DNA of 64,000 nucleotides, from the NCBI GenBank assembly GCA_964438735.1, contig CAYTLW010000014.1, forward strand, positions 32,281 through 96,280, in the 5' to 3' direction. The stretch's first letter is position 1. Every line of letters begins with the position of its first letter. A program made the translations under genes and the position numbers. The notes under the pieces were generated by a model. That model searched no databases, had not been told where the DNA came from, and worked only from the letters and a program-made list of their open reading frames with translations. The stretch is from CAYTLW01 sp964438735 (GTDB lineage Bacteria > Myxococcota_A > UBA9042). Shown here in pieces: positions 27,662 through 36,144 of this stretch.

Positions 27662-29614
27662 ATGGCTCGACCCCGGCAAGGCCTGGTTGCGATCGCACTG
27701 TCTGCAGGCCTGTTGATGGCCAGCGGACAGGCGCACGCCGACCTGAGCAAGTTCGACATCTCGGCCCGCATCTATACCAAGCACCTGTACACCAATGACG
27801 ACACGCAGGGCTTGCTGTGGTTGGGCAATCCGTTCTGGAATGACCAGATCGCCGGCGGCAACGGCGTCGGCAGCGAGTTCGAGCTGACCTTCAAAGGTCG
27901 GGTCAGCGATTTTGTCGCCGCGGGCGCCCGCCTGTCGTCCCGTTTCGGCGAGCGCTGGCAGGACTACTGGGAGAGCGGCAACCGGATGTATGGCGACGTG
28001 GAGAACACCTCGGGTGACTCCGCTGGCATGAATCGCGCCGCGTACATGAAGTTGCGCGGCACATGGATTCAACTGCAGCCCAAGATCCCCTACGTCGACT
28101 GGGTGCGCGTGGGCTCCTCCGATCTCGCCATGTTCAACCCATGGACCATCGGCAAGCTGCGCTACATCGATCGCGACAACGGCAAGGGCTACTTCATGCG
28201 CGGCTGGCTCGGTGCCGACCGGCAGGCCACCTGGCTGCTGGCCGCCGTGGCCCTGCCCAAGCTCTGGGTGGGCCCCTGGTGGTCCACGGGATTGGGCGAT
28301 CCGGCACTGGAGAACCCATTCTGGGCGCGAGATTGGGCTTACGCCGCCACCTTCCGCTGGCAGGCCGCCGAGGGCTCGGTGATACGCCTGGTCGGCGACA
28401 TCACGCAGGATCTGGAGGTGGATCCGGCCGACCCCGACGCGGTGGGGTCCGCCAACCCCAACTGCACGGACAAGCTGGGGCATGCAATCCCCGGTTGCCA
28501 GGCGGATCATGCCGTCGACTTCTACAACCGTTACAACTCGGTCAACGCCACCGCGCAGCTGGACCAGGAGTTGGGTGAAGCCGGCAGACTGGACGCCCTT
28601 GTTGGCTACAGCAGGCAGCGGATCGACGCCAGCCGCACGGCCAACGGCGTGGCCCTGAATCAGGGCATCTCGCCCATCGCCTACCAGGATAGCGATGCCT
28701 TCGCCGCCCGCTTACGCCTGCTTTCAGATGACCCATTCGAGACCGGCGTCTCGTTCAAGGCCGAGTACTTCAACATCGGCCAGGACTGGAACGCCATCTT
28801 CGGCGCCCGCCGCGAAGCCGACGTCCTGCTGACCGACGGAGTGCTCGGCGGCGGGCAGCTGCCCACGCTCAACCTGGCCAACGAGTTCATCGACTTCGGC
28901 GAGGGCTGGGTCGAGTCCTGCGTGGGCTGGCATGGGGGCACCGCGATCGTCGAATACAACAACGATGACGGCGACCTGAAGCTGCTCGCAGAGTTCACGA
29001 TGCTGTTCTACAACACCGACGCGCAGGACCGCGATACGGACACGATCTACCCGGACTTCCTGCACAGCGATGGCTACACGGACATCGGGCTGTATGACTA
29101 CGCCAACACCAGCGATCGCGGCCGCGACCCGCGATCGGTCTACCACGACAACCAGTGGCGCCGGACTCGGATCAGCGTACTGCGGGGCGTCAAGACGTTC
29201 GACGTCGGCCGCGATCTGGAGCTGCACTTCAAGGCCAAGTACGTGTTTGATGAGGACTTTCGGTGCACGGACACGACTCGATGCGGCGAGGGTGCGCTGG
29301 GCGATGACTACACCGGTCACATCTTGATCGGTCGCGTGAAACTGGCCATGCCCGTCAGTGATGGATTGAAAATTGCAGTAGGTGGACGGGTGGACCGCTG
29401 GTACGAAGACAATCGGCGCGGCACCTTGGAGTTGGGGTACGGCGACGACGAAACCAGGCGACATGCCGGCTTCCTCGAAGCGGGCTACCAATTCGGTGGA
29501 TTGCGGGCAGCCTGGCATGTGGAGTACGTTCACAAGGACCAACAGCGCGAGCGCGAGAGCGACCAGCTGTGGGCGGTGTGGCGATCGAAGGCCACGGTAG
29601 AGGTTGCCTGGTAG
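27662..29614 (+). CDS. Putative outer-membrane beta-barrel protein
   Basis: A 650-residue protein with an N-terminal signal peptide (LVAIALSAGLLMASGQAHA). The body is rich in alternating aromatic/polar strands, such as KFDISARIYTKHLYTND, ELTFKGRVSDFVAAGARLSS and LLAEFTMLFYNTDA. It ends in an aromatic residue (VEVAW), as outer-membrane barrels usually do. Four Cys occur in two pairs. I do not recognise a named family; an export or uptake porin is plausible. It follows the glucodextranase-C-like gene by 19 bases and precedes the gp19 gene by 15, so the three probably act together. Confidence 0.78.
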   Translation: MARPRQGLVAIALSAGLLMASGQAHADLSKFDISARIYTKHLYTNDDTQGLLWLGNPFWNDQIAGGNGVGSEFELTFKGRVSDFVAAGARLSSRFGERWQDYWESGNRMYGDVENTSGDSAGMNRAAYMKLRGTWIQLQPKIPYVDWVRVGSSDLAMFNPWTIGKLRYIDRDNGKGYFMRGWLGADRQATWLLAAVALPKLWVGPWWSTGLGDPALENPFWARDWAYAATFRWQAAEGSVIRLVGDITQDLEVDPADPDAVGSANPNCTDKLGHAIPGCQADHAVDFYNRYNSVNATAQLDQELGEAGRLDALVGYSRQRIDASRTANGVALNQGISPIAYQDSDAFAARLRLLSDDPFETGVSFKAEYFNIGQDWNAIFGARREADVLLTDGVLGGGQLPTLNLANEFIDFGEGWVESCVGWHGGTAIVEYNNDDGDLKLLAEFTMLFYNTDAQDRDTDTIYPDFLHSDGYTDIGLYDYANTSDRGRDPRSVYHDNQWRRTRISVLRGVKTFDVGRDLELHFKAKYVFDEDFRCTDTTRCGEGALGDDYTGHILIGRVKLAMPVSDGLKIAVGGRVDRWYEDNRRGTLELGYGDDETRRHAGFLEAGYQFGGLRAAWHVEYVHKDQQRERESDQLWAVWRSKATVEVAW

Positions 29615-29629
29615 GCAAGGGGGCACTGG

Positions 29630-30712
29630 ATGAGCAAGTTCTCGGAGTCAATCGACAAAGCCAAGAACAAAGTCAAAAAGGCCACCGATGACGCGGCCAA
29701 AGACCTGAAGAAGGCACGCGAAGACGGCGAAAAGAAGATCGACGAGGCGAAGAAGACCGCCGACAAGAAGATCGACGACAGCGGTCTGCCGGATCCGGTC
29801 AAAAAGGCTGCCAAAGACGCGACCAAGGCCGGCCACAAGGCCGCCAAGAAGGCCGTCGACGAGGGCAAGAAGAAGGCCAAGGAAGCTGTCGAAGAGGCTG
29901 AGAAGAAGGCCCACGAGGCGATCAAGGAAGCCGAGAAGAAGGCTGACGAGGCCATCGCCGAGGCCGAGAAGTTCGCCAAGAACGAGGTCAAGAAGGCCAG
30001 CGATAAGCTCAAGGACATCATCGACGACTCCAACCTGCCCGGGCCCTTGAAGGACCTGGCCAAGAAGGGTGTCGACGAGCTCAAGAAGCTGGCCGACAAG
30101 GGCATCGACGACCTCAAGAAGGAAGCGTCGGGCATGGTCGACGACCTCAAGAAGGACGCCGACGAGATGGCCTCACACCTCAAGGACAAGGCCCTGGAGG
30201 TGCTCGGCTTCGAGAAGGAGAAGCCGGCCGTCAAGCCGCCCAAGCCGCCAGCGGTCAAGCCGCCAGCGACCACCAATACGTCGCGAAAGTTCGATCACCA
30301 GGGCGTATTCCGCTTCAAGGTACAGCTTGGCAGCATCCAGGCCGGCGCGTTCACCGCGGTGGACGGCCTGACCGCCGAGATCGAGCCCATCGAGTACCAG
30401 GGCGGCATGGACATGTACTCGCGCCAGATCCCCGGTCGGCCGAAGGTCTCGCCGGTGGTGCTCAAGAAGGGTTGGATCAACACCGCCCTGCTCTGGGACT
30501 GGATGCGCAAGACCATGGAGGGCGAGCTGAAGTTCGAGAACATCAGCCTGACCCTGGTGGCCGACGACAATCAGACCGAGCTGGTGCAGTACGACTGCCT
30601 GGACGCCTGGCCGTCACGCTGGAATGGCTTCCAGCTCGACGCCTCGAGCAGCAACGCCATGCTCGAAGAGCTGGAGCTGCAGGTCCGCGAGGTCAAGCGC
30701 ATCAAGGGCTGA
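29630..30712 (+). CDS. Tail-tube (T4 gp19-like) domain fused to long amphipathic helical region
   Basis: A 360-residue protein with two distinct parts. Residues 1-195 are almost entirely Lys/Glu/Asp/Ala amphipathic helix with 11-residue-like periodicity, for example AVEEAEKKAHEAIKEAEKKA. Two similar breaks, IDDSGLPDPVKKAAK (about 48) and IDDSNLPGPLKDLAK (about 131), point to an internal duplication. A Pro-rich linker (198-213) leads to residues 220-357. These match the T4 gp19 / contractile tail-tube family: FRFKVQLGSIQAGAFTAVDGL, PGRPKVSPVVLKKGW, and the ending AWPSRWNGFQLDA plus LEELELQV. No sheath, baseplate or spike gene is nearby. It is in an operon with an outer-membrane barrel. There is no signal peptide. 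Confidence 0.82.
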   Translation: MSKFSESIDKAKNKVKKATDDAAKDLKKAREDGEKKIDEAKKTADKKIDDSGLPDPVKKAAKDATKAGHKAAKKAVDEGKKKAKEAVEEAEKKAHEAIKEAEKKADEAIAEAEKFAKNEVKKASDKLKDIIDDSNLPGPLKDLAKKGVDELKKLADKGIDDLKKEASGMVDDLKKDADEMASHLKDKALEVLGFEKEKPAVKPPKPPAVKPPATTNTSRKFDHQGVFRFKVQLGSIQAGAFTAVDGLTAEIEPIEYQGGMDMYSRQIPGRPKVSPVVLKKGWINTALLWDWMRKTMEGELKFENISLTLVADDNQTELVQYDCLDAWPSRWNGFQLDASSSNAMLEELELQVREVKRIKG

Positions 30713-30739
30713 GCGCCAGCACATCGACGACGACGCGCG

Positions 30740-30779
30740 ACGCCGACAGGGGTTCAGACTCCTGGCGGCGTTGCCTTTT
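30740..30779 (+). terminator. Probable terminator of the gp19 cassette
   Basis: ACGCCGACAGG (30740-30750) pairs with CCTGGCGGCGT (30761-30771) with one mismatch, then TTTT at 30776-30779. It overlaps the 3' end of the convergent amidohydrolase-like gene, whose stop codon sits in the loop. Confidence 0.5.
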
Positions 30780-32379
30780 GGGGCAGAGGCGCGACCGGCT
30801 CATCCAGTTCGCGGCCCATTTCGGCGGCGTGGAAGCGCACGTCGTGCACGATGACGCCATCGACGATGACCAACGTGGGCACGGGCGCTTTGCCGCCGGC
30901 CTCCCAGGCTCGATTCCAGAGCACGATGTCGGCGGGTGCGCCGACCGCGAGCCGGCGCGCATGGCCTCGATGGTCGGCGCTCATGCGCGCCATCGCGCGG
31001 GCCGGAGAGATCACGCTCGTCAGCGAGGTGAAGAATCGCCACGGACGGCTTGAACCGGCGGGCAGGGCCGAGCCGACGACCACGGTGCACTCCCGGGCCA
31101 GGCCGACGGTCAGCCACGACGCGCGGTCCGAGGGTGGTTGGATCGACGCGATCGCGCGCTGCCGACATAGCGGCAACACGGTCGCCACATCAGACGGTCG
31201 CTCGATGCGCAGCGGTGGCGCGCCTGGCGAGCGGCGGGCGGCTCGCAGGACTCGGGAGACCCGCTTGGCGGCGTCATCGCCCTCCAGGTGCACGGCCAGC
31301 TGCAGACCGGCATCGTCCGCCTGGCGAAGTCGCTCCGCCAGCGCACGATCCAGCGCGGCGGCATCGGCCGACGCCCCGCCAGGTTCCAGCCAGAGTTCCA
31401 ATCCCGCCAGGGTCACCAGCCGGGATCGCCAGGCCCCGGGTGCCAGACCTCCCGCTTCGCGTTTGGGTGCGCGCTCGCGCTTGCGCGTGGCCAGCGCGCG
31501 GCCGGTCGACGGGTGCAGGGCGTCGAGGTAGATCACGCAGCGCACATCGAGTCGCCGATCTCGCTCGAGGTCGACGAGGATGCGCCAGATGTCGGCCGTC
31601 GCGCCCATGATGTGGATGGTGGTGATGCCGCGATCGCGCAGTCCGCTGAGGGTCTGAACCAGCAGCGGCTTGAGGCGTCCGCTACGAGGCGCAGGCAGCG
31701 CCCGCCACACGCTGCGCAGCAGGCCACCGGCGAGTCTGCCACGGTGCTTTCGCGCCGGACCCTGGAGCCTCGGCGGAAGGGCGGAGAGCAGGCTACGACT
31801 CAACAACGCCTTGCGACCATCGGCCGTGCTCAGGAGGATCGGCAATCCGGGTGCCAGTCGGGCCAGGTCGTCTGCGCTCAAGCCGTCGAGCAATGACCCA
31901 CGCAGCCCCCAGCCCCAGGCCCAGTCGTCGCCACGAAGCTGTTCGCTGCGAACCTTCAGGCGTTGGCGCAAGGCGGCCTGATCGGTGACCTGTCGCATGT
32001 CGATGGCGTCTCGTCGCAGGGCCGCCGCGTCCAGACGGACGTGACCGTCCACGAGCCCGGCGCCAGCATGCGCGTTGCGTCCATCGATCAGGCGGGTGGT
32101 GGGGCCGCGGATTTCGCGTAACTCGGGCAGGCTGCCAACGCCGGCGATTGCACCGTTGCGCATGGCGACGGCCTGCCTGCGCCCATCGATTTGCACACCG
32201 TCGACGATCAACGAGGCGTAGCGGGCGATGGCGCGGCGCGTGGCGGCGGCTTCGTTGGTCTCTGGAGGGATCAGGAAGTCGCGGATGGACTGGCATCCAA
32301 CCGTCAGCGTCAGCGCAGCCGTGATGGTGAGGGCGACCAGCAGGTTGCGGCCTGGTCGGGTCGGGCCGGCGATGGGCAT
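30754..32379 (-). CDS. Amidohydrolase-like (YtcJ family) lipoprotein with lost metal ligands
   Basis: A 541-residue protein with a lipoprotein signal (LLVALTITAALTLTVGC, lipid Cys at 29) and a fold of the amidohydrolase-3 / YtcJ type: N-terminal beta part, then GAGLVDGHVRL, GITTIHIMGATADIWRIL, LQLAVHLEGDDAAKRV, and a C-terminal GAPADIVLWNRAW. The expected HxH metal motif reads H113-V-R115, and the late SDWP-like motif reads SALP, so two metal ligands appear lost. It may be a non-catalytic binding protein. The start at 32379 is the one that yields a lipobox; the frame continues up to 32439. It lies 13 bases behind the YkgJ-like gene on the same strand. Confidence 0.75.
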   Translation of the reverse strand: MPIAGPTRPGRNLLVALTITAALTLTVGCQSIRDFLIPPETNEAAATRRAIARYASLIVDGVQIDGRRQAVAMRNGAIAGVGSLPELREIRGPTTRLIDGRNAHAGAGLVDGHVRLDAAALRRDAIDMRQVTDQAALRQRLKVRSEQLRGDDWAWGWGLRGSLLDGLSADDLARLAPGLPILLSTADGRKALLSRSLLSALPPRLQGPARKHRGRLAGGLLRSVWRALPAPRSGRLKPLLVQTLSGLRDRGITTIHIMGATADIWRILVDLERDRRLDVRCVIYLDALHPSTGRALATRKRERAPKREAGGLAPGAWRSRLVTLAGLELWLEPGGASADAAALDRALAERLRQADDAGLQLAVHLEGDDAAKRVSRVLRAARRSPGAPPLRIERPSDVATVLPLCRQRAIASIQPPSDRASWLTVGLARECTVVVGSALPAGSSRPWRFFTSLTSVISPARAMARMSADHRGHARRLAVGAPADIVLWNRAWEAGGKAPVPTLVIVDGVIVHDVRFHAAEMGRELDEPVAPLPQKATPPGV

Positions 32380-32392
32380 GAAGGCTCCGGGC

Positions 32393-32896
32393 TCAAGGTT
32401 GGTCTGAGATGGGTTGAAGCCGGAGTCGCTCGGGATCACCGGGCCATGCAGTCAGTTGCCAGGCGCCGCCTTCCCGTTTGCTGACCTCGCGCAACAGGGC
32501 GGCACGATCGATCATGGCCGGCACACCCCAGGAACGAATCCGCTCCAGCAGTCGCGGCCAGGCGTGCACCATCTCCGCTTCCTTCAGCAGCACCTTGCCC
32601 CCCTGCACGCCGCGATCGAGGGCGTAGGGGCAATCATCTGCGAGAAAGCCCATGGGTGCAGCCAGGTCGGCGTGATGACACCAGGGCGCCTTCTCGAAAC
32701 GGTCGGCGTAGACGGTGCAATTGAACTTGCCGTCCGGCTCGGCGCGCAGAAATCGGCAGTGCAGGCCCGGCACGACGATGGGCCGGTCGTCCATGGGCAC
32801 GGCCAGGTGGCAGCTGACACCACAGCGTCGACAGCGGCCCTCGTGGGCGGCATCCGCGCGGCCGGGACGGCCAGGGAGGATTGGGATGTCGGACAT
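32393..32896 (-). CDS. YkgJ-like Cys-cluster protein (UPF0153-type)
   Basis: A 167-residue cytoplasmic protein with the Cys pattern of the YkgJ family, thought to bind zinc or iron. It has C-R-R-C-G-V-S-C near the N-terminus (residues about 22-29), a later C in GLHCRFL, then NCTVYADRFEKAPWCHH with two more Cys. The family CxxCxxCC motif is replaced by CxxCxxxC, a common variation. The C-terminal 60 residues are helical with no motif. It is followed after 13 bases by the amidohydrolase-like gene and preceded by the membrane-protein gene. Biochemical function is unknown in the family. Confidence 0.8.
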   Translation of the reverse strand: MSDIPILPGRPGRADAAHEGRCRRCGVSCHLAVPMDDRPIVVPGLHCRFLRAEPDGKFNCTVYADRFEKAPWCHHADLAAPMGFLADDCPYALDRGVQGGKVLLKEAEMVHAWPRLLERIRSWGVPAMIDRAALLREVSKREGGAWQLTAWPGDPERLRLQPISDQP

Positions 32897-32923
32897 GGTG
32901 ATAAATGGGCGCCGTTGGCCCGA

Positions 32924-34072
32924 TCAATGGCGGTCGAAGGCCGACTGCGTCGCGCCGGGGGCGGCCGCTGGCAGTGGCCAGCCAGCCAGCGCCGGTGCGT
33001 GCGTCGCCGCGCTGCTGCTATCGGCGGCCGGCTTGCGCACGAAGAAGAGGTAGCTGACGGTGCTGACGGCCAGGCCGCTGACCAGGTACAGAGCGCCGCC
33101 CCAGTGCTTGTTGGTGTCGATGCCGCCCTCGGGCACCATGCCGTTGATCAGGTCGGCGGCGGTGGCGTTCTTCAGGTTATCGTCGGCCTGCGAGGCGTCG
33201 GAGAAGTAGCTGGCGATGCCCCACACGCCGTATCCGGCCACGGCCACACCGGTGGCGAGGCCGCCCCAACCCAATACGGTCCGACCGAGCTTGCTCGGCG
33301 CGAGCTCGTCGCAGGCCACGGCGACGGTCTTGCTCAATTCGACCTTGATCACCTTGGCATCACGGAACTTGCCGCGCGCACAGATGATCTCGTGGGCGCC
33401 CACGGAGGTTCGGATCGAGGTCATATCCCCCGCCCTGGCGCCGTCATCGATGTCGATCTGCTTGCCGTCCAGGCGCACGATGACGCCTTTGAGGCCACCG
33501 GGCACCTGCAAACGAATCGTGCCCGCCGCCGCCCGCAGCTTGACCTTGATCTCGCGCATTTCGCCGGCCATCAGCGTCGCCTGGCGGACCGCAGCCTGGT
33601 GCAGGTCGGCGCCCAGCTCCATGCGGACTTTGCCAGCGGGGAACCATCGATCCACCGTGCCTTTGTAGGTCTTGCCTTCGATCACGATCACGGCCTCTGC
33701 GGGTTTGACCGTCACCTTCAAGTGACCGTGGGACTTGAGCAGCTTGTCCAGCTTGCCCTGCTCCTCGGCCAGCACCGCTCGCAGGCTGCGCTTGAGCTTC
33801 GAAGGGTTGATCTCCTTCAAAGCGGCCGCCGCATGATCCAGACGCCACAACTTCCGCAGCGACCGCACCTTGAGCAGGCTCACGGTCGGGTGCTTCATGT
33901 GGCGTTCCACCTCGGCGATGGACTCCAGGGCGCCCTTGAAGTTGCCCGTACGAGCGCGCTCGCGGGCTTCTGCGAAGGCGGCCTTGGCCTTTTCGATATT
34001 GCCCGCAGACGCCGGCCGCGGAGCGACGAAGGCCAGGAGCAGCAGCGCGATGGCGAGGAGACGAATCCGCAT
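32924..34072 (-). CDS. Exported membrane protein with helical repeat and beta domains
   Basis: About 382 residues. A signal peptide (MRIRLLAIALLLLAFVAPRP) is followed by a TPR-like helical segment (ARERARTGNFKGALESIAEV). Next come two PEGA-like beta units (HLKVTVKPAEAVIVIEGKTY and GTIRLQVPGGLKGVIVRLDG). Two membrane-length hydrophobic stretches lie in the C-terminal third (WGGLATGVAVAGYGVWGI and LYLVSGLAVSTVSYLFFV). An in-frame ATG at 34081 overlaps the -10 box of the promoter given separately, so I prefer the ATG at 34072, which would then be nearly leaderless. The organisation recalls the neighbouring PEGA-tailed kinase. Function is unknown. Confidence 0.75.
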   Translation of the reverse strand: MRIRLLAIALLLLAFVAPRPASAGNIEKAKAAFAEARERARTGNFKGALESIAEVERHMKHPTVSLLKVRSLRKLWRLDHAAAALKEINPSKLKRSLRAVLAEEQGKLDKLLKSHGHLKVTVKPAEAVIVIEGKTYKGTVDRWFPAGKVRMELGADLHQAAVRQATLMAGEMREIKVKLRAAAGTIRLQVPGGLKGVIVRLDGKQIDIDDGARAGDMTSIRTSVGAHEIICARGKFRDAKVIKVELSKTVAVACDELAPSKLGRTVLGWGGLATGVAVAGYGVWGIASYFSDASQADDNLKNATAADLINGMVPEGGIDTNKHWGGALYLVSGLAVSTVSYLFFVRKPAADSSSAATHAPALAGWPLPAAAPGATQSAFDRH

Positions 34073-34079
34073 ACCGGGC

Positions 34080-34109
34080 ATCCTAAACGTCCGCCGTGGT
34101 CCCGGTCAA
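34080..34109 (-). promoter_or_regulatory. Promoter giving a nearly leaderless mRNA
   Basis: On the minus strand: TTGACC (34109-34104), an 18-base spacer, and TAGGAT (34085-34080). The predicted start is at about 34073, one base before the ATG at 34072, and no Shine-Dalgarno is present. Confidence 0.45.
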
Positions 34110-34143
34110 AGGGTGACGACGCGGGCCTGTGCAGGAAGGTGGA

Positions 34144-35904
34144 TCAGTCGATGCCGCCAAATGGATCGTCGTTCTTCTTCTTCTTCGGCTTTGGCTTTGG
34201 CTTCGGCTTCGGCGCGGCTTTCTTTTTCAGGGGCGCAGTGATCTTCGGGATGCGATTGGCGACCAGCACCTTGGGCTCGAACTTCAGCTCCAGGTCTTCG
34301 TACCCATCCAACTTGACCACGTACACGGCGTCCGGATCTTTGACCGTGAGCTGTTTTTCGTAAGGCGTGGTGCCCAACTCCATGTTGTTGAAGAAGATGC
34401 GGGCGCCGGGCGGGGTCGACTCGATGACGACCTTGTGCTTCTCAGCGGCCTTCTTGCGGGCGTCCTCCGCGGCGGCCTTCTTGCGCTCGGCTTCGATGGC
34501 TTTGCGGGCGGCTTCAGCGGCTTCCTTGCGGATGCGTTCGTGGTCGACCTTGGGCTCGGGTGCCTTGGGTACGGCCGCGATGGCGGTCTTGGGCGTCGAC
34601 TCGCCGCCACCGTTCTGCATGGCCACGGCCACGACCGCACCGACGGCCAACACGGCCAGGATCAGCAGCACGATCAGCGTCTGGTTCGAGCCACTCTCCT
34701 GCGGCGGAGCCTGAGGCGGCGGCGGCGCTGGCCTTGCGGCAGGACTCGGCGGACGCAGCACGGTCGCCGCATCGAGCGTATCCAGCGCAACCGTGGCTTC
34801 GCTGGCCACGGCGGCGGCCCGGGCAGCGCCCGTATCCATGGCCACAGTGGCTTCCGCTTCCGTTGCCGGCACCGGGACGTCGCCAACGTGATCGATGGCT
34901 ACCGTCTTTTCGGGTTCGCTGTCGTCGGTAGAGATGGACTCCATGGCCCGGGTGGCCTCTTCGGAGGCCGGCGGGATGGTCGACGGGCGAGCTGGCGTCA
35001 TGGCCGCCGCGGGCGTGTAATTGCCCGCTCGGGTCGCGCCCTGCAGGCCCAACATCGCCTCGTCGATCGACATGACGACCGCCTCGGCGTTCTGGTGTCG
35101 ATTCTCCGGGCGCTTCTGGAGCAGCTTGAAGATCAGGGCGTCGACAGCCTCCGGCACGACGATATCGGGCGCCACCTCGTCCAACGCCGGCGGCTCCTCC
35201 TGGACGTGCTTGATGGCCACGGCAATGGGCTCGTCGGCGGTGAAGGGCGGCCGCCCGGTCACGCACTCGAACAGGATCACGCCGAGCGAGTACAGGTCGG
35301 AGCGATTGTCCAGCCGCTTGCCCTGCGCCTGTTCGGGCGAGAGGTAACGCGGGGTGCCGAACATCTTGCCGGCCTGGGTGAGATTGGCGTTCTCATCTTC
35401 GAGAAACTTGGCGATGCCGAAGTCGATGACCTTGACGAAGTCCTTTTCGCCATAGATCTCGCAAACGAAGATGTTGTCCGGCTTCAGGTCACGGTGCACG
35501 ATGCCCTTGGAGTGGGCTTCGGCCAGGGACTTACAGACCTGGCGCATGATGTAGAGCGCCCGCTCCACGTCGACCCGTCCGCGACGCAGGATGGCGGTCA
35601 GGTCTTCGCCGGTGAGGAACTCGATCACCATGAAGATGTGACCGGCCGGATCGCGGCCGAAGTCGAGTACCGAGATGGTGTTGGGATGGCGCAGCTGGTT
35701 GGCAGCGCGGGCCTCCTGCTCGAAGCGGATGACCTGCTTTTCGTCGGAGACCAGGTGCGGCGCCAGGACCTTGACGGCGACCACGCGCTCGCTCATCTGC
35801 GAGTCGGTGGCCCGATACACGGTGCCCATGCCGCCCTGGCCCAAAAGCGCGCCGAGCTCGTAGCGGCCCGCGAGGGTCTTGCCGACCAGGTTGACTTGAT
35901 CCAT
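34144..35904 (-). CDS. Hanks-type Ser/Thr protein kinase with transmembrane helix and PEGA domain
   Basis: A 586-residue receptor-like kinase. The cytoplasmic kinase domain (about 13-275) is complete: glycine loop GQGGMGTVYRA, VAVKVL lysine, GIVHRDLKPDNIF catalytic loop, VIDFGIAKF, and APE-like YLSPEQA. A Pro/Thr/Ala linker with three TVA-type repeats leads to one membrane helix (about 405-425, LIVLLILAVLAVGAVVAV). A Lys/Ala coil follows, then a PEGA-like beta domain (about 488-555: IESTPPGARIFFNNMELGTTP) and a Lys/Pro tail. The topology puts the PEGA part outside. It should phosphorylate Ser/Thr in response to an envelope signal. The start at 35904 opens the kinase fold. Confidence 0.93.
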   Translation of the reverse strand: MDQVNLVGKTLAGRYELGALLGQGGMGTVYRATDSQMSERVVAVKVLAPHLVSDEKQVIRFEQEARAANQLRHPNTISVLDFGRDPAGHIFMVIEFLTGEDLTAILRRGRVDVERALYIMRQVCKSLAEAHSKGIVHRDLKPDNIFVCEIYGEKDFVKVIDFGIAKFLEDENANLTQAGKMFGTPRYLSPEQAQGKRLDNRSDLYSLGVILFECVTGRPPFTADEPIAVAIKHVQEEPPALDEVAPDIVVPEAVDALIFKLLQKRPENRHQNAEAVVMSIDEAMLGLQGATRAGNYTPAAAMTPARPSTIPPASEEATRAMESISTDDSEPEKTVAIDHVGDVPVPATEAEATVAMDTGAARAAAVASEATVALDTLDAATVLRPPSPAARPAPPPPQAPPQESGSNQTLIVLLILAVLAVGAVVAVAMQNGGGESTPKTAIAAVPKAPEPKVDHERIRKEAAEAARKAIEAERKKAAAEDARKKAAEKHKVVIESTPPGARIFFNNMELGTTPYEKQLTVKDPDAVYVVKLDGYEDLELKFEPKVLVANRIPKITAPLKKKAAPKPKPKPKPKKKKNDDPFGGID

Positions 35905-35990
35905 GGAGCCGCCTGTAACGGGAACGTCGGACCGCGCCGCCCTACCCCGTTTACCGGTTTGGCGCCAAGCCCGGGGGCCTCGCGAGGTGC

Positions 35991-36021
35991 AGTATAGTAC
36001 AGGGTCGGACGACCCTGGCAA
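35991..36021 (-). promoter_or_regulatory. Kinase promoter with inverted repeat in the spacer
   Basis: On the minus strand: TTGCCA (36021-36016), then the inverted repeat AGGGTCG/CGACCCT (36001-36016, 7-bp arms), then TATACT (35996-35991). The spacer is 19 bases; TACTAT at 35999-35994 would give 16. A protein bound to the repeat would occlude the promoter. Confidence 0.45.
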
Positions 36022-36144
36022 ACGGTCCGCTGGGGCCCGTCTTCCACTGTCGACGGACCTGGGCTAGGATGGCGTCCGCTGTTTCGGCCCGCTGCGCCGA
36101 CTGCGTGGGCCGGGCGCAGCAACGTTCTCCAGGAGGCCGTATCC

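Noticed and set aside
29630..30712. Prophage or integrated tail locus around the gp19 domain
   Set aside because: No integrase, capsid, portal, lysin or other tail genes lie nearby, and base use matches the neighbouring genes; hence treated as an orphan gene.
32414..35997. Long plus-strand frames opposite the YkgJ-like, membrane-protein and kinase genes
   Set aside because: These run across several minus-strand genes that have clear motifs; the products are His/Arg/Gly-rich and unrecognisable.
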